Shown: positions 1 to 5,537 of the stretch, piece after piece | Layout: every line of letters starts with the position of its first letter | Position numbering within the stretch: position 1 is the stretch's first letter | NCBI GenBank assembly: GCA_003233545.1 | Contig: QILZ01000053.1 | Span: 1 to 5,537 of the forward strand | Length of the DNA stretch: 5,537 nucleotides | Source: Spirochaetales bacterium | Lineage (GTDB): Bacteria > Spirochaetota > Spirochaetia > SZUA-6 | Direction: 5' to 3' | The notes under the pieces: model-generated | What the model saw: only the letters and a program-made list of their open reading frames with translations | Database searches by the model: none | What the model was told of the DNA's origin: nothing | Position numbers and translations under genes: made by a program

Positions 1-1022
1 TCATTTTCCCATTCGAAATTTTCCGTAATATTGTACGTGGGAATCGGAAAGGTGAATATTCTTCCCCTTGCATCACCGCCGCTCATTACTTCTAAAAAAG
101 CCCTGTTTAAGATATCCACTTCTTTCTGAAAGTCACCGTAAACAGCATCGATCGGTTCTCCGCCGGTTATTACCGGCATAGAGGCAAGATAAGAGGGTAT
201 GGTCAGATCGAATGTTAAATTGGTAAAGGGTGTCTGGAATCCTACCCTTGTGGGAACCTGGATCGACTGTTTTACGTCCTTATATGCGAGTTTATCAAGA
301 CGTATAAAAGGTGCAAGAAGGGTATCAAAGTTAGAGAAAGCCTGTGCACCTGCAGCCTCGCCCTGTAATGTATAGAAGAAATTTACAACCTGTCCCAGGG
401 CGCTGCGAAAATGTTTTGCGGGTTTAGATTCCACCTTGCCCTCAGCCCCTTTAAAACCTTCTCTCAGCAGGTCCAGAAGATCCCATCCGACACAGTATAC
501 ACTCAAAGATCCGAGATCGTGAATATGTAGATCTCCGTCGATGTGGGTGTTTCTTATCTCCGATGGATAAATCTCGTTTAGCCAGTACGATTTGCTTATC
601 TCCGAGGAGATATAGTTGTTTAATCCCTGAAGCGAATAGCCCATGTTGCTGTTTTCGTTTACCTTCCAGTCTGATTTTGTCAGATAACTTTCCACCAGGT
701 CTGCATTGAACCTTGCCGCGATACTGCGCATTCTGGCGTGCTGTTCCCTGTAAATGATGTATGCCTTTGCCGTTTTCCTGTAAATCGAAGCCAGCAGAAC
801 CTCTTCTACGGTATCCTGGATCTCTTCCACACGGGGATGTCCTTTTTTACTCCTGTTATGTAACAGGCTTAAAACCTTAAGGGAAAGTTTTTCCGCTGTG
901 TTTTTTTCGAATTCTCCGGCAGCGGTACCGGCCTCTGCAATAGCCGAAGTAATCTTGGAAGAATCAAAATCGACTTCCCTGCCGTCCCGTTTTATTACTT
1001 TTAAAAATGGATTGTCCTTCAT
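1..1022 (-). CDS. nrdD: Anaerobic (class III) ribonucleoside-triphosphate reductase, N-terminal part
   Basis: This enzyme reduces ribonucleoside triphosphates to deoxyribonucleotides in the cytoplasm under anoxic conditions, using a glycyl radical installed by the activase NrdG. The visible 340 codons begin with an ATP-cone (about residues 6-95, with VIKRDGR, FD and KI..AI), which binds ATP/dATP and sets overall activity. The start of the catalytic barrel follows: NMGYSLQGLNNYISSE (126-141), HIDGDLHIHDLGSLSVYCVGWDLL (160-183), QVVNFFYTLQGEAAGAQAFSNFD (211-233) and RVGFQTPFTN (259-268). C177 in YCVGWD matches the family's conserved catalytic cysteine near the N-terminus of the barrel. The ATG is preceded by GGGAGGG at 1033-1027, which fixes the start. 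The family is usually around 600-800 residues, so the radical cysteine, the zinc site and the C-terminal glycyl-radical loop lie beyond the window edge. The window cannot show whether nrdG follows. The gene has its own promoter, cobalamin riboswitch and terminator upstream. The identification is near certain. Confidence 0.97.
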   Translation of the reverse strand, partial: MKDNPFLKVIKRDGREVDFDSSKITSAIAEAGTAAGEFEKNTAEKLSLKVLSLLHNRSKKGHPRVEEIQDTVEEVLLASIYRKTAKAYIIYREQHARMRSIAARFNADLVESYLTKSDWKVNENSNMGYSLQGLNNYISSEISKSYWLNEIYPSEIRNTHIDGDLHIHDLGSLSVYCVGWDLLDLLREGFKGAEGKVESKPAKHFRSALGQVVNFFYTLQGEAAGAQAFSNFDTLLAPFIRLDKLAYKDVKQSIQVPTRVGFQTPFTNLTFDLTIPSYLASMPVITGGEPIDAVYGDFQKEVDILNRAFLEVMSGGDARGRIFTFPIPTYNITENFEWEN

Positions 1023-1058
1023 GCTTCCCTCCCGTACATGTTTTATAAAAAATATCAG

Positions 1059-1098
1059 AAAAAACAAAACAGCCCCGGCCCGTAAAGGACCGGGGCTG
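1059..1098 (-). terminator. Intrinsic terminator in the nrdD leader (riboswitch attenuator)
   Basis: Read on the minus strand, CAGCCCCGGTCC (1098-1087) pairs with GGGCCGGGGCTG (1081-1070). This is 12 base pairs with one G-U pair, closing a TTTAC loop. The U-rich run TTTTGTTTTTT (1069-1059) follows directly. It lies between the cobalamin aptamer and the nrdD ribosome binding site, 36 bases before the ATG, so it is placed to stop nrdD transcription rather than to end an upstream gene. On the plus strand the stem is not followed directly by a T-run, so the terminator points one way. Its place downstream of the aptamer suggests that ligand binding favours termination. Confidence 0.9.
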
Positions 1099-1166
1099 CA
1101 CCCTGTTTTTAACTTCGCCCTGGTTATATTATCCGTTTGCACATTCTGTCCGCACAACGCTGATTA

Positions 1167-1236
1167 CATGCGTAGTAATTCCGCATGAAGGAAAGGTTAA
1201 TCCGCGTTAACCCGCCCGGCGTATTTTGGACATACG
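1167..1236 (-). other. Small hairpins in the leader between aptamer and terminator
   Basis: Three inverted repeats lie in the roughly 140 nt between the aptamer P1 stem and the terminator. They are CGTAT-N7-ATACG (1236-1220), GGTTAA-N6-TTAACC (1212-1195) and CATGCG-N9-CGCATG (1187-1167). Between the first two, the minus strand reads CGCCGGGCGGG (1221-1211). Part of this (CCGGG) could pair with the CCCGG of the terminator's 5' arm. The segment may therefore form part of the expression platform, but I could not trace a convincing full antiterminator by eye. The remaining leader, 1166-1099, shows nothing recognisable and no convincing reading frame. Confidence 0.45.
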
Positions 1237-1239
1237 GCT

Positions 1240-1422
1240 ATTCCGAGGTAAGTCTTCTGACTCCAGGGTCATCCTACTCGATGCGACTTCCCGCTTTTTT
1301 AAGCAGTGTCGTTCCTCCGTAAAAAATACGGATACAGCATCTTTTGTCCCCTGTTACAGCTCCGGGAGAGTTGCCGATTTTCACAGCATTCCCTTTTATG
1401 CCCTAAAAGGCACCATCGGAAT
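1240..1422 (-). promoter_or_regulatory. Cobalamin (coenzyme B12) riboswitch aptamer controlling nrdD
   Basis: This RNA element binds a cobalamin, typically adenosylcobalamin, and represses the downstream gene. The hallmarks appear in order on the minus strand. The closing P1 stem is ATTCCGA (1422-1416) with TCGGAAT (1246-1240), a perfect 7 bp match. The conserved GGTGCC is at 1414-1409. A hairpin CCTTTTA-gggca-TAAAAGG follows, and then GGGAATGCTGTGAAAATCGG. The core CTCTCCCGGAGCTGTAAC resembles the usual CCCGCCACTGTaa. Variable hairpins follow, including TCCGTA-TTTT-TACGGA and GCTT-AAAA-AAGC. The B12 box AGTCAGAAGACTTACC closes the aptamer at about 1262-1247. The core differs from the commonest form at several bases (GAG for CCA before CTGT), but the overall layout is diagnostic. 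P1 begins only a few bases after the predicted transcription start, and a terminator lies downstream. The design therefore fits transcriptional attenuation of nrdD. Confidence 0.9.
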
Positions 1423-1432
1423 TTATATGGGA

Positions 1433-1460
1433 ATTATAAAGCTTTCGGTGATTGTGTCAA
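1433..1460 (-). promoter_or_regulatory. Consensus sigma-70-type promoter for nrdD
   Basis: The minus strand carries a perfect -35 TTGACA (1460-1455) and a perfect -10 TATAAT (1438-1433), separated by 16 bases. Transcription should start near 1428-1426, about 5 bases before the P1 stem of the cobalamin aptamer. This gives nrdD an untranslated leader of about 400 nt. An intrinsically strong promoter suits a gene whose main control lies in the RNA downstream. Confidence 0.9.
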
Positions 1461-1465
1461 TATGT

Positions 1466-1507
1466 TTATTCCATGATTATCAGTGTAAACCGGAGCTGCA
1501 GGAATAA
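1466..1507. repeat. Inverted repeat upstream of the nrdD promoter
   Basis: TTATTCC (1466-1472) and GGAATAA (1501-1507) are exact inverted copies separated by 28 bases. The near arm lies 5 bases upstream of the -35 box. The pair falls between the stop of the DUF47-like gene and the nrdD promoter. It could be an operator or a weak RNA hairpin at the end of the upstream transcript. No T-run follows it on the minus strand, so it is not a standard terminator. The arms are short enough that chance is a real possibility. Confidence 0.3.
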
Positions 1508-1548
1508 TGTCATGACTAATAAATCAAATTACCTGCCAGCAGAACGGT

Positions 1549-2160
1549 TTAAATGGCGCTTGTTAATAATATTTTATTCAGTAAATCCTGAATGCTATGG
1601 TTGGTAACTGTAATATTTTCAAGTACTTCTACAAGCCTGTATTTAAGGAGAGAGTTTTCGGATTCGAAAATAGTATTACTGATTATCTGCAGATGAATAT
1701 GGGAGAGTTGTTTTATTAATGTACCGTTGGTTTTTAAAAGTTCCCGTACATATTTGCGGTTAGATATATATTCGTCAAAAAAAAGACCGATATTGTTCAT
1801 AACTTTTATTTCGGTTGTCAGAAAAGTGTTAAAAACCTGCGTATCTTCAAGAATATGCCTCCTGTTAAAATAGAGAAGAAGAGAGGAAAATACCTTTTTT
1901 ATCTTCATATATAAATCATAAATCTCTTCCCAGTAGAAAGGCAGGTAGTATTTTTTATCTATGCTTAGCAGAAACGAGTCGTAATGGTTTTCCATTTCCG
2001 CTTCTATTTCTAAAACCGATGCCAGCCCATTTTCCGCTTTTTTGTATTTTCTCATTTTGATCAGGTAATTAATTAATTTTAATACAATCTCTGTTTCTTC
2101 TTTTACTTTTTCTTCTATCCTTAATCGTTTTTTAAGGAAAGAAGCTATTAATGCTTTCAC
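1549..2160 (-). CDS. PhoU-like / DUF47-like helical protein under sigma-54 control
   Basis: This is a 203-residue soluble protein that appears to be almost entirely alpha-helical, with no signal peptide or membrane segment. The pattern recalls DUF47/PhoU-type helical bundles. A basic, heptad-like first helix (about 8-42) is followed by an acidic ExExE...D stretch (E51, E53, E55, E57, D61), then LPFYWEEIYDLYMKI (73-87) at the place where family members have a TPFDREDI-like motif. A C-terminal helix LLKYRLVEVLENIT (171-184) follows. DUF47 proteins are usually slightly over 200 residues and often sit beside PIT phosphate transporters. No transporter is present here, so a phosphate role is only a guess. 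The start is GTG, chosen because TAAGGAGG lies 7 bases upstream and a sigma-54 promoter lies just before that. The gene appears monocistronic, because nrdD downstream has its own promoter and terminator. If not DUF47, it is an uncharacterised helical output protein of the neighbouring two-component system. Confidence 0.6.
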   Translation of the reverse strand: MKALIASFLKKRLRIEEKVKEETEIVLKLINYLIKMRKYKKAENGLASVLEIEAEMENHYDSFLLSIDKKYYLPFYWEEIYDLYMKIKKVFSSLLLYFNRRHILEDTQVFNTFLTTEIKVMNNIGLFFDEYISNRKYVRELLKTNGTLIKQLSHIHLQIISNTIFESENSLLKYRLVEVLENITVTNHSIQDLLNKILLTSAI

Positions 2161-2167
2161 TTTAGTT

Positions 2168-2175
2168 CCTCCTTA
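2168..2175 (-). promoter_or_regulatory. Ribosome binding site at the very 5' end of the transcript
   Basis: TAAGGAGG (2175-2168) is a near-perfect Shine-Dalgarno site, 7 bases before the GTG at 2160-2158. The GC of the sigma-54 -12 element is at 2187-2186, so transcription should start near 2175-2174, at or inside this site. The message would have an untranslated leader of only about 15 nt. The agreement of promoter, ribosome binding site and reading frame supports the GTG start. Confidence 0.85.
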
Positions 2176-2184
2176 TTAGATATA

Positions 2185-2200
2185 TGCAATATCCGTGCCA
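2185..2200 (-). promoter_or_regulatory. Sigma-54 (RpoN) -24/-12 promoter for the DUF47-like gene
   Basis: The minus strand reads TGGCACGGATATTGCA. This matches the sigma-54 consensus TGGCAC-N5-TTGCW exactly, with 10 bases between the GG (2199-2198) and GC (2187-2186) dinucleotides. Transcription at such promoters needs sigma-54 plus an ATP-hydrolysing enhancer-binding protein. The gene immediately upstream (2393-3790) encodes one, which makes it the natural candidate activator. The downstream gene starts 25 bases beyond the -12 element. Confidence 0.93.
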
Positions 2201-2300
2201 GCCGCTAAGTATCATGGAATATGTTGTATGTTTGTAATTCTTTGTTATATATAAAATTATGTGTAGATAATACAGAAAGCAGACTGGGGATTGTATTTTA

Positions 2301-2348
2301 ACTGTTTCTCCGGAAAGTAACTTTACATATACTGTAAACTTAAGTTTA
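2301..2348. promoter_or_regulatory. Candidate enhancer (upstream activating sequence) cluster of dyads
   Basis: Three inverted repeats are packed into 48 bases. They are TTTC-TCCG-GAAA (2305-2316), TTTACA-TATAC-TGTAAA (2322-2338) and the perfect 14-base palindrome TAAACTTAAGTTTA (2335-2348), which overlaps the second. Their centres (2310.5, 2330 and 2341.5) lie about 135, 155 and 167 bases upstream of the predicted sigma-54 start. They are spaced by about two turns and one turn of the helix. This is the usual position for sites bound by NtrC-type activators, and the regulator is encoded next door. The rest of the gap between regulator and promoter (2201-2300) is AT-rich and could bend, but I saw no clear IHF site. 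The dyads are seen directly; binding by this regulator is inferred. Confidence 0.6.
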
Positions 2349-2392
2349 TAGGGGAAACGAGCGGGTATCTCATACGGGCTTATTCTCCGGTA

Positions 2393-3790
2393 TTACTCTG
2401 ATGCACCGGCATCATCCGTCTCGAGGAGCTTTTTCTGTACTGTAACGCGGCTTATTCCGAGTGTTTTTGCCATTAATGTCTTATTGTAGTTTAACTTTTC
2501 TCCTATCTTTTTTATAAGTTTTTTCTCTATGGCGGAACAGGCAATATTAAGCAGGTTATCCTCATCATCGTATTTTATAAGAAATTTCTCTATAAAATCA
2601 TCGAAGATGTCGGTTTCTTTATCTGCTTTTGTAATGTATTTAAAAATATTGGACGGATTAATTATATTTCCTTTTGTATTTATACACAGGTTGGTAATGA
2701 CATTTTCCAGTTCCCGTACATTACCCGGCCAGTTGTAATTAATAAGCATTTCGAGTGCTTTATTGGAGATTCCCTTGATGTTCTTTCTTAATTTATGTCT
2801 GATACTATTTATAAAGTAATCGATTAATTCCGGTATGTCTTCTCTTCTCTCCCTTAACGGCGGAAGATGAATCGATGCAACATTGATTCTGTAAAACAGG
2901 TCTTCCCTGAATGTTCCGTTTTGTATCTCGGATATAAGGTCTTTGTTTGTGGCTGTTATTATTCTTGCCTTTAATTTTATATTCTTTATTCCGCCGAGTC
3001 TCTGGAATTCCTTTTCCTGAAGTATGCGGAGAAGTTTTGTCTGCAAAGTAAGAGGCATGTCGCCTATTTCATCGAGAAAAATTGTTCCCTCGCCCGCAGC
3101 TTCGAATTTACCGATCCTTTTTGTGGATGCTCCCGTATATGCCTGCGGTTCGTGGCCGAAGAGTTCGTTTTTTAAGAGTGTTTCCGTTAACCCCGAACAG
3201 TTTACAGCGATAAACGGTTCCGTTTTGCGGCTGCTGTTGTAGTGAATAGCCTTGGCTGCCAATTCTTTCCCGGTTCCGCTTTCTCCTGTTATCAGTACCG
3301 TAACATCATTGCCAACAAGCCTGCCTATCGTTTTAAAGAGATTCTGCATATTTTCAGAGGAACCGATTAAACGTTTTAGATTATAACTTTTTATCTGTTC
3401 ATCTCTTATGTAGTTAATGTACTTTGTCATCTTTTTTAATTCGAGAGCTCTTCTGGTCAGGATATTGATTTTATCGATGTCCAGCGGTTTTTCTATGTAA
3501 TCGTAAGCTCCTAAAGATATGGACTTAATTATTGTTTCGAATGTTCCGAAAGCGGTTATGATAATTACAAATATATCAGGATCGATCTTTTTTATCTGCT
3601 TTAAGACCTCGAGGCCGTTCCCGCCCGGGATCCTGTAATCGAGGAAAATGAGGTCGACAGCATTCTCCTTAATGTGTTTTATCGCCTCTTCTCCGTTATA
3701 TGCATCTATGACTTTATGCTTATCGGAAAAGAGCCGTTTAAAACTTTCAACTATGTTTTTATCATCGTCGATAACTAAAATCTGTGCCAT
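2393..3790 (-). CDS. Sigma-54-dependent NtrC-family response regulator
   Basis: This cytoplasmic transcription activator is phosphorylated by a partner kinase and uses ATP to open sigma-54 promoters. At 465 residues it has the usual three-domain length. The receiver domain (about 1-120) has acidic D8-D10, phospho-acceptor D51, T79 and K101. The AAA+ domain (about 140-370) has Walker A GESGTGKE (169-176), Walker B TIFLDE (236-241), the FREDLFYRIN region (294-303) with candidate arginine-finger residues, and WPGNVRELEN (354-363). A Fis-type helix-turn-helix lies near the C-terminus (about 434-455, NKTLMAKTLGISRVTVQKKL). The sigma-54 contact loop reads QAYTGA (216-221) instead of GAFTGA. The ATG follows a purine-rich GGGGGAAAGG. 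The gene lies 22 bases after the histidine kinase stop, so the two form an operon and almost certainly a cognate pair. The sigma-54 promoter and dyads just downstream make the DUF47-like gene the likely target. No clear terminator follows the stop. Confidence 0.95.
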   Translation of the reverse strand: MAQILVIDDDKNIVESFKRLFSDKHKVIDAYNGEEAIKHIKENAVDLIFLDYRIPGGNGLEVLKQIKKIDPDIFVIIITAFGTFETIIKSISLGAYDYIEKPLDIDKINILTRRALELKKMTKYINYIRDEQIKSYNLKRLIGSSENMQNLFKTIGRLVGNDVTVLITGESGTGKELAAKAIHYNSSRKTEPFIAVNCSGLTETLLKNELFGHEPQAYTGASTKRIGKFEAAGEGTIFLDEIGDMPLTLQTKLLRILQEKEFQRLGGIKNIKLKARIITATNKDLISEIQNGTFREDLFYRINVASIHLPPLRERREDIPELIDYFINSIRHKLRKNIKGISNKALEMLINYNWPGNVRELENVITNLCINTKGNIINPSNIFKYITKADKETDIFDDFIEKFLIKYDDEDNLLNIACSAIEKKLIKKIGEKLNYNKTLMAKTLGISRVTVQKKLLETDDAGASE

Positions 3791-3812
3791 ACCTTTCCCC
3801 CTGTGCTTCTTT

Positions 3813-5537
3813 TTAAATAATCATATCCGCATCTTTATGCTTAAGCGGCAATAAAATTGTAAAACATGTTCCGTTTTTACCGCTCTTTACATCGATATGT
3901 CCCTGGTGCCTCTCGATAATAACCTTTACCAGGGCAAGGCCTAAGCCTGTTCCTTCCTTCTTTGTAGTAAAAAACGGCTCAAAAATATTTTTTATGTACG
4001 ATTGTTCGATCCCTGTTCCGGTATCGCATATCCTGATAAGGATATTATCCGGATCGTATAGTCCTGTGGAAATCGAGAGAATCCCGCCCCCGGGCATTGC
4101 CTGTACTGCATTTACAATAATGTTAATAATGCATACCTTAATCTTTTCCGTATCCACCGGTATTCCGGGGAGTGTTTCCGGAAGATCCTGTTCCACTTCG
4201 ATTCCCTGATGCTCGATTCTATATTTAAACAGGTTTAACAGATTAATTATAATGTTGTTTATGTTCCGATTCCGAAAATGCATGGCACTTGGTTTTGCAA
4301 ACTCTATAAGCTCTTTTACTATATGATTTATTCTTTCTATTTCATCAAGAATGATTTTTATTTCTTTTCTGTTGTCATCCCCTTTTAGATTTCCCCTCAC
4401 TATCTGTGCCATCATTTTTATTGAGCTTAAGGGATTTCTGATTTCATGGGCGAGCCCTGCGGCAAGCTGTCCGGCTGCAGCTAACTTTGCGGATTGGACC
4501 ATATCCTCCTGAAGTTTTAAAATTCTGCTGTTGTAAAGCTGTAATTTCTGAGCAAGTTTGTTAAAACTGTCTGCAATTTTACTAAACTCGTCATTACCGT
4601 CGATGTTAATTCTTGTGGTAAAATCATTTATGAGGAACCCGTCTATACCGGAGATTATCTTTCTTAAGGACTGGTTTATATTTTTTGCAAGGAAAAAGTA
4701 AGGAACAAGGGAAAGGATTATACCGAGGCCTATCATAAAGATAAGCAGTTTCCTGTAGTAAATAAGAAATTTGCTCTCTGTTTCCTGAGAGATTGCCATA
4801 CAGAGTGCTCCCCAGTAGTTCTTATTGGCGGAGAACAGGGGTTTTAAGATAAGGTAGGATTTCTTATTATTTATAACCGCATTATCAATAAATATGATTT
4901 TACCGTCCTTTAATTTTTTAATGGTATCACTGCCGGGTTTATCATATCCGGAATATGTGGAAATGATTTTATCATCGTCCCTGTAAACTCCGTTATCGAT
5001 GCCTGTTAATGCCCTGATATGATCGACAAAATCTTTAGAAAAGCGTGAACCGGCCATAATAAGACCGATTATCCTGTTATTATAGCTTATTGGGGATACT
5101 GCCCTTATAGCGAATCCTGACCGCCCCTTTTCATAGCTTACGACACTTTTGCCGGATAGACCTGTTCGAATAATAGACTGCTGTATTTTTATATCTCCCG
5201 CCATTTCAGGATTATGTCCGCGTCTTATTACCTTCCCTTCCGGACTTTCGATTTCAATTATATCAACGATTTTCATGATATAATAATCTCTGAGTTTTTG
5301 TTCGAGCTTGTTGTATTGTCCGGTGTTCAGAAGTTTGATAATCTCCTTATCTTTGGAGAGGTGCCTCGCGATTCTTAAGTCGTTTTGTTCTATAAATTTT
5401 ATTTCCTGTGAGTATGCCGATATGCTGCCGGAAAGTTTGCTGTGTATTTCAGTCTCTACGGTTTTAATAACAACTTTATAGCCGATTATTATGGAACTTA
5501 TTGTCATGGTGAATATTATCAATATAAAGAAGAAAAA
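3813..5537 (-). CDS. Membrane sensor histidine kinase with CACHE-like sensor (N-terminus cut by window)
   Basis: This kinase senses a signal outside the membrane, autophosphorylates on histidine and should pass the phosphate to the regulator encoded 22 bases downstream. Residues are counted from the codon at 5522-5520, but the frame stays open to the window edge (FFFFI before it), so the true start lies outside. Domains in order: a first membrane helix (about 1-18); an extracytoplasmic region of about 240 residues with double-CACHE features (DIIEIESPEGKVIRRGHNPEMAGD at 87-110, PISYNNRIIGLIMAGSRF at 144-161); a second membrane helix (about 258-279); HAMP (about 280-331); HisKA with AHEIRNPL and phospho-acceptor H359; and the HATPase domain with N471, DTGTGI (500-505), FEPFFTTK (514-521) and GTGLGL (524-529). 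All catalytic motifs are intact. The layout resembles NtrB/ZraS/AtoS-type kinases that partner NtrC-like regulators. The ligand is unknown; CACHE domains commonly bind small metabolites such as organic or amino acids. Confidence 0.95.
   Translation of the reverse strand, partial: FFFFILIIFTMTISSIIIGYKVVIKTVETEIHSKLSGSISAYSQEIKFIEQNDLRIARHLSKDKEIIKLLNTGQYNKLEQKLRDYYIMKIVDIIEIESPEGKVIRRGHNPEMAGDIKIQQSIIRTGLSGKSVVSYEKGRSGFAIRAVSPISYNNRIIGLIMAGSRFSKDFVDHIRALTGIDNGVYRDDDKIISTYSGYDKPGSDTIKKLKDGKIIFIDNAVINNKKSYLILKPLFSANKNYWGALCMAISQETESKFLIYYRKLLIFMIGLGIILSLVPYFFLAKNINQSLRKIISGIDGFLINDFTTRINIDGNDEFSKIADSFNKLAQKLQLYNSRILKLQEDMVQSAKLAAAGQLAAGLAHEIRNPLSSIKMMAQIVRGNLKGDDNRKEIKIILDEIERINHIVKELIEFAKPSAMHFRNRNINNIIINLLNLFKYRIEHQGIEVEQDLPETLPGIPVDTEKIKVCIINIIVNAVQAMPGGGILSISTGLYDPDNILIRICDTGTGIEQSYIKNIFEPFFTTKKEGTGLGLALVKVIIERHQGHIDVKSGKNGTCFTILLPLKHKDADMII

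Noticed and set aside
898..1188. Open frame of 96 codons on the plus strand
   Set aside because: It is antisense to the start of nrdD and to the terminator, and its translation has no family resemblance.
1471..1490. Possible NrdR box near the nrdD promoter
   Set aside because: Only a half-site-like TTATCAGTGT is present. The second half of the 16-base NrdR palindrome does not match, and no second box was found at a sensible distance.
1226..1507. Open frame of 93 codons on the plus strand
   Set aside because: It lies antisense to the cobalamin riboswitch and nrdD promoter. It has no ribosome binding site and no recognisable protein features.
2306..2390. Direct repeat TTCTCCGG at 2306-2313 and 2383-2390
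   Set aside because: Two 8-base copies 77 bases apart could be chance. The second ends just 2 bases before the regulator's stop codon and is not part of a dyad like the first.
2341..2392. Terminator after the response regulator
   Set aside because: No GC-rich stem followed by a T-run is present on the minus strand. CGGGTATCTCATACGGG looks symmetric but its arms are not complementary.
5520..5522. TTG as the start codon of the histidine kinase
   Set aside because: The frame is open through codons encoding FFFFI up to the window edge, extending the first membrane helix. No ribosome binding site precedes the TTG, so the true start is most likely outside the window.

Overview
The window comes from an AT-leaning bacterial genome. 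It has sigma-54 regulation, a coenzyme-B12 riboswitch and an oxygen-sensitive class III ribonucleotide reductase, which suggests an anaerobic or facultative, cobalamin-using bacterium. The lineage cannot be fixed from this sequence. All four genes lie on the minus strand, so transcription runs from high to low coordinates.

Layout in transcription order: (1) 5537-3813, a membrane histidine kinase with a CACHE-like sensor region, cut by the window edge at its N-terminus. (2) 3790-2393, an NtrC-type response regulator (receiver, sigma-54 AAA+ domain, Fis-type helix-turn-helix), 22 bases after the kinase and surely co-transcribed with it. (3) 2392-2161, an intergenic control region holding a cluster of dyads (2301-2348) and a textbook sigma-54 -24/-12 promoter (2200-2185). 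(4) 2160-1549, a 203-residue all-helical protein resembling the PhoU/DUF47 family, started by GTG. (5) 1548-1023, a long non-coding stretch holding a consensus sigma-70 promoter, a cobalamin riboswitch, small leader hairpins and a strong intrinsic terminator. (6) 1022-1, the first 340 codons of nrdD, continuing past the window edge.

Two regulatory circuits can be read from the DNA. In the first, the kinase/regulator pair needs a sigma-54 promoter to act on. The only one seen here drives the DUF47-like gene directly downstream, with palindromes at about -135 to -167, where enhancer-binding regulators normally bind. The pair and its target therefore look like a self-contained signalling cassette whose output is one helical protein with no transporter beside it in the window. 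The regulator also carries an altered sigma-54 contact loop (QAYTGA instead of GAFTGA). In the second, nrdD is transcribed from its own promoter into a leader of about 400 nt whose first structure is a cobalamin aptamer. The transcript then meets a GC-rich terminator just before the gene. Coenzyme B12 would be expected to switch this B12-independent reductase off, presumably in favour of a B12-dependent class II enzyme elsewhere in the genome.

The DUF47 assignment, the regulator-to-promoter link and the riboswitch mechanism are inferences. The promoter, aptamer, terminator and protein motifs are read directly from the sequence.
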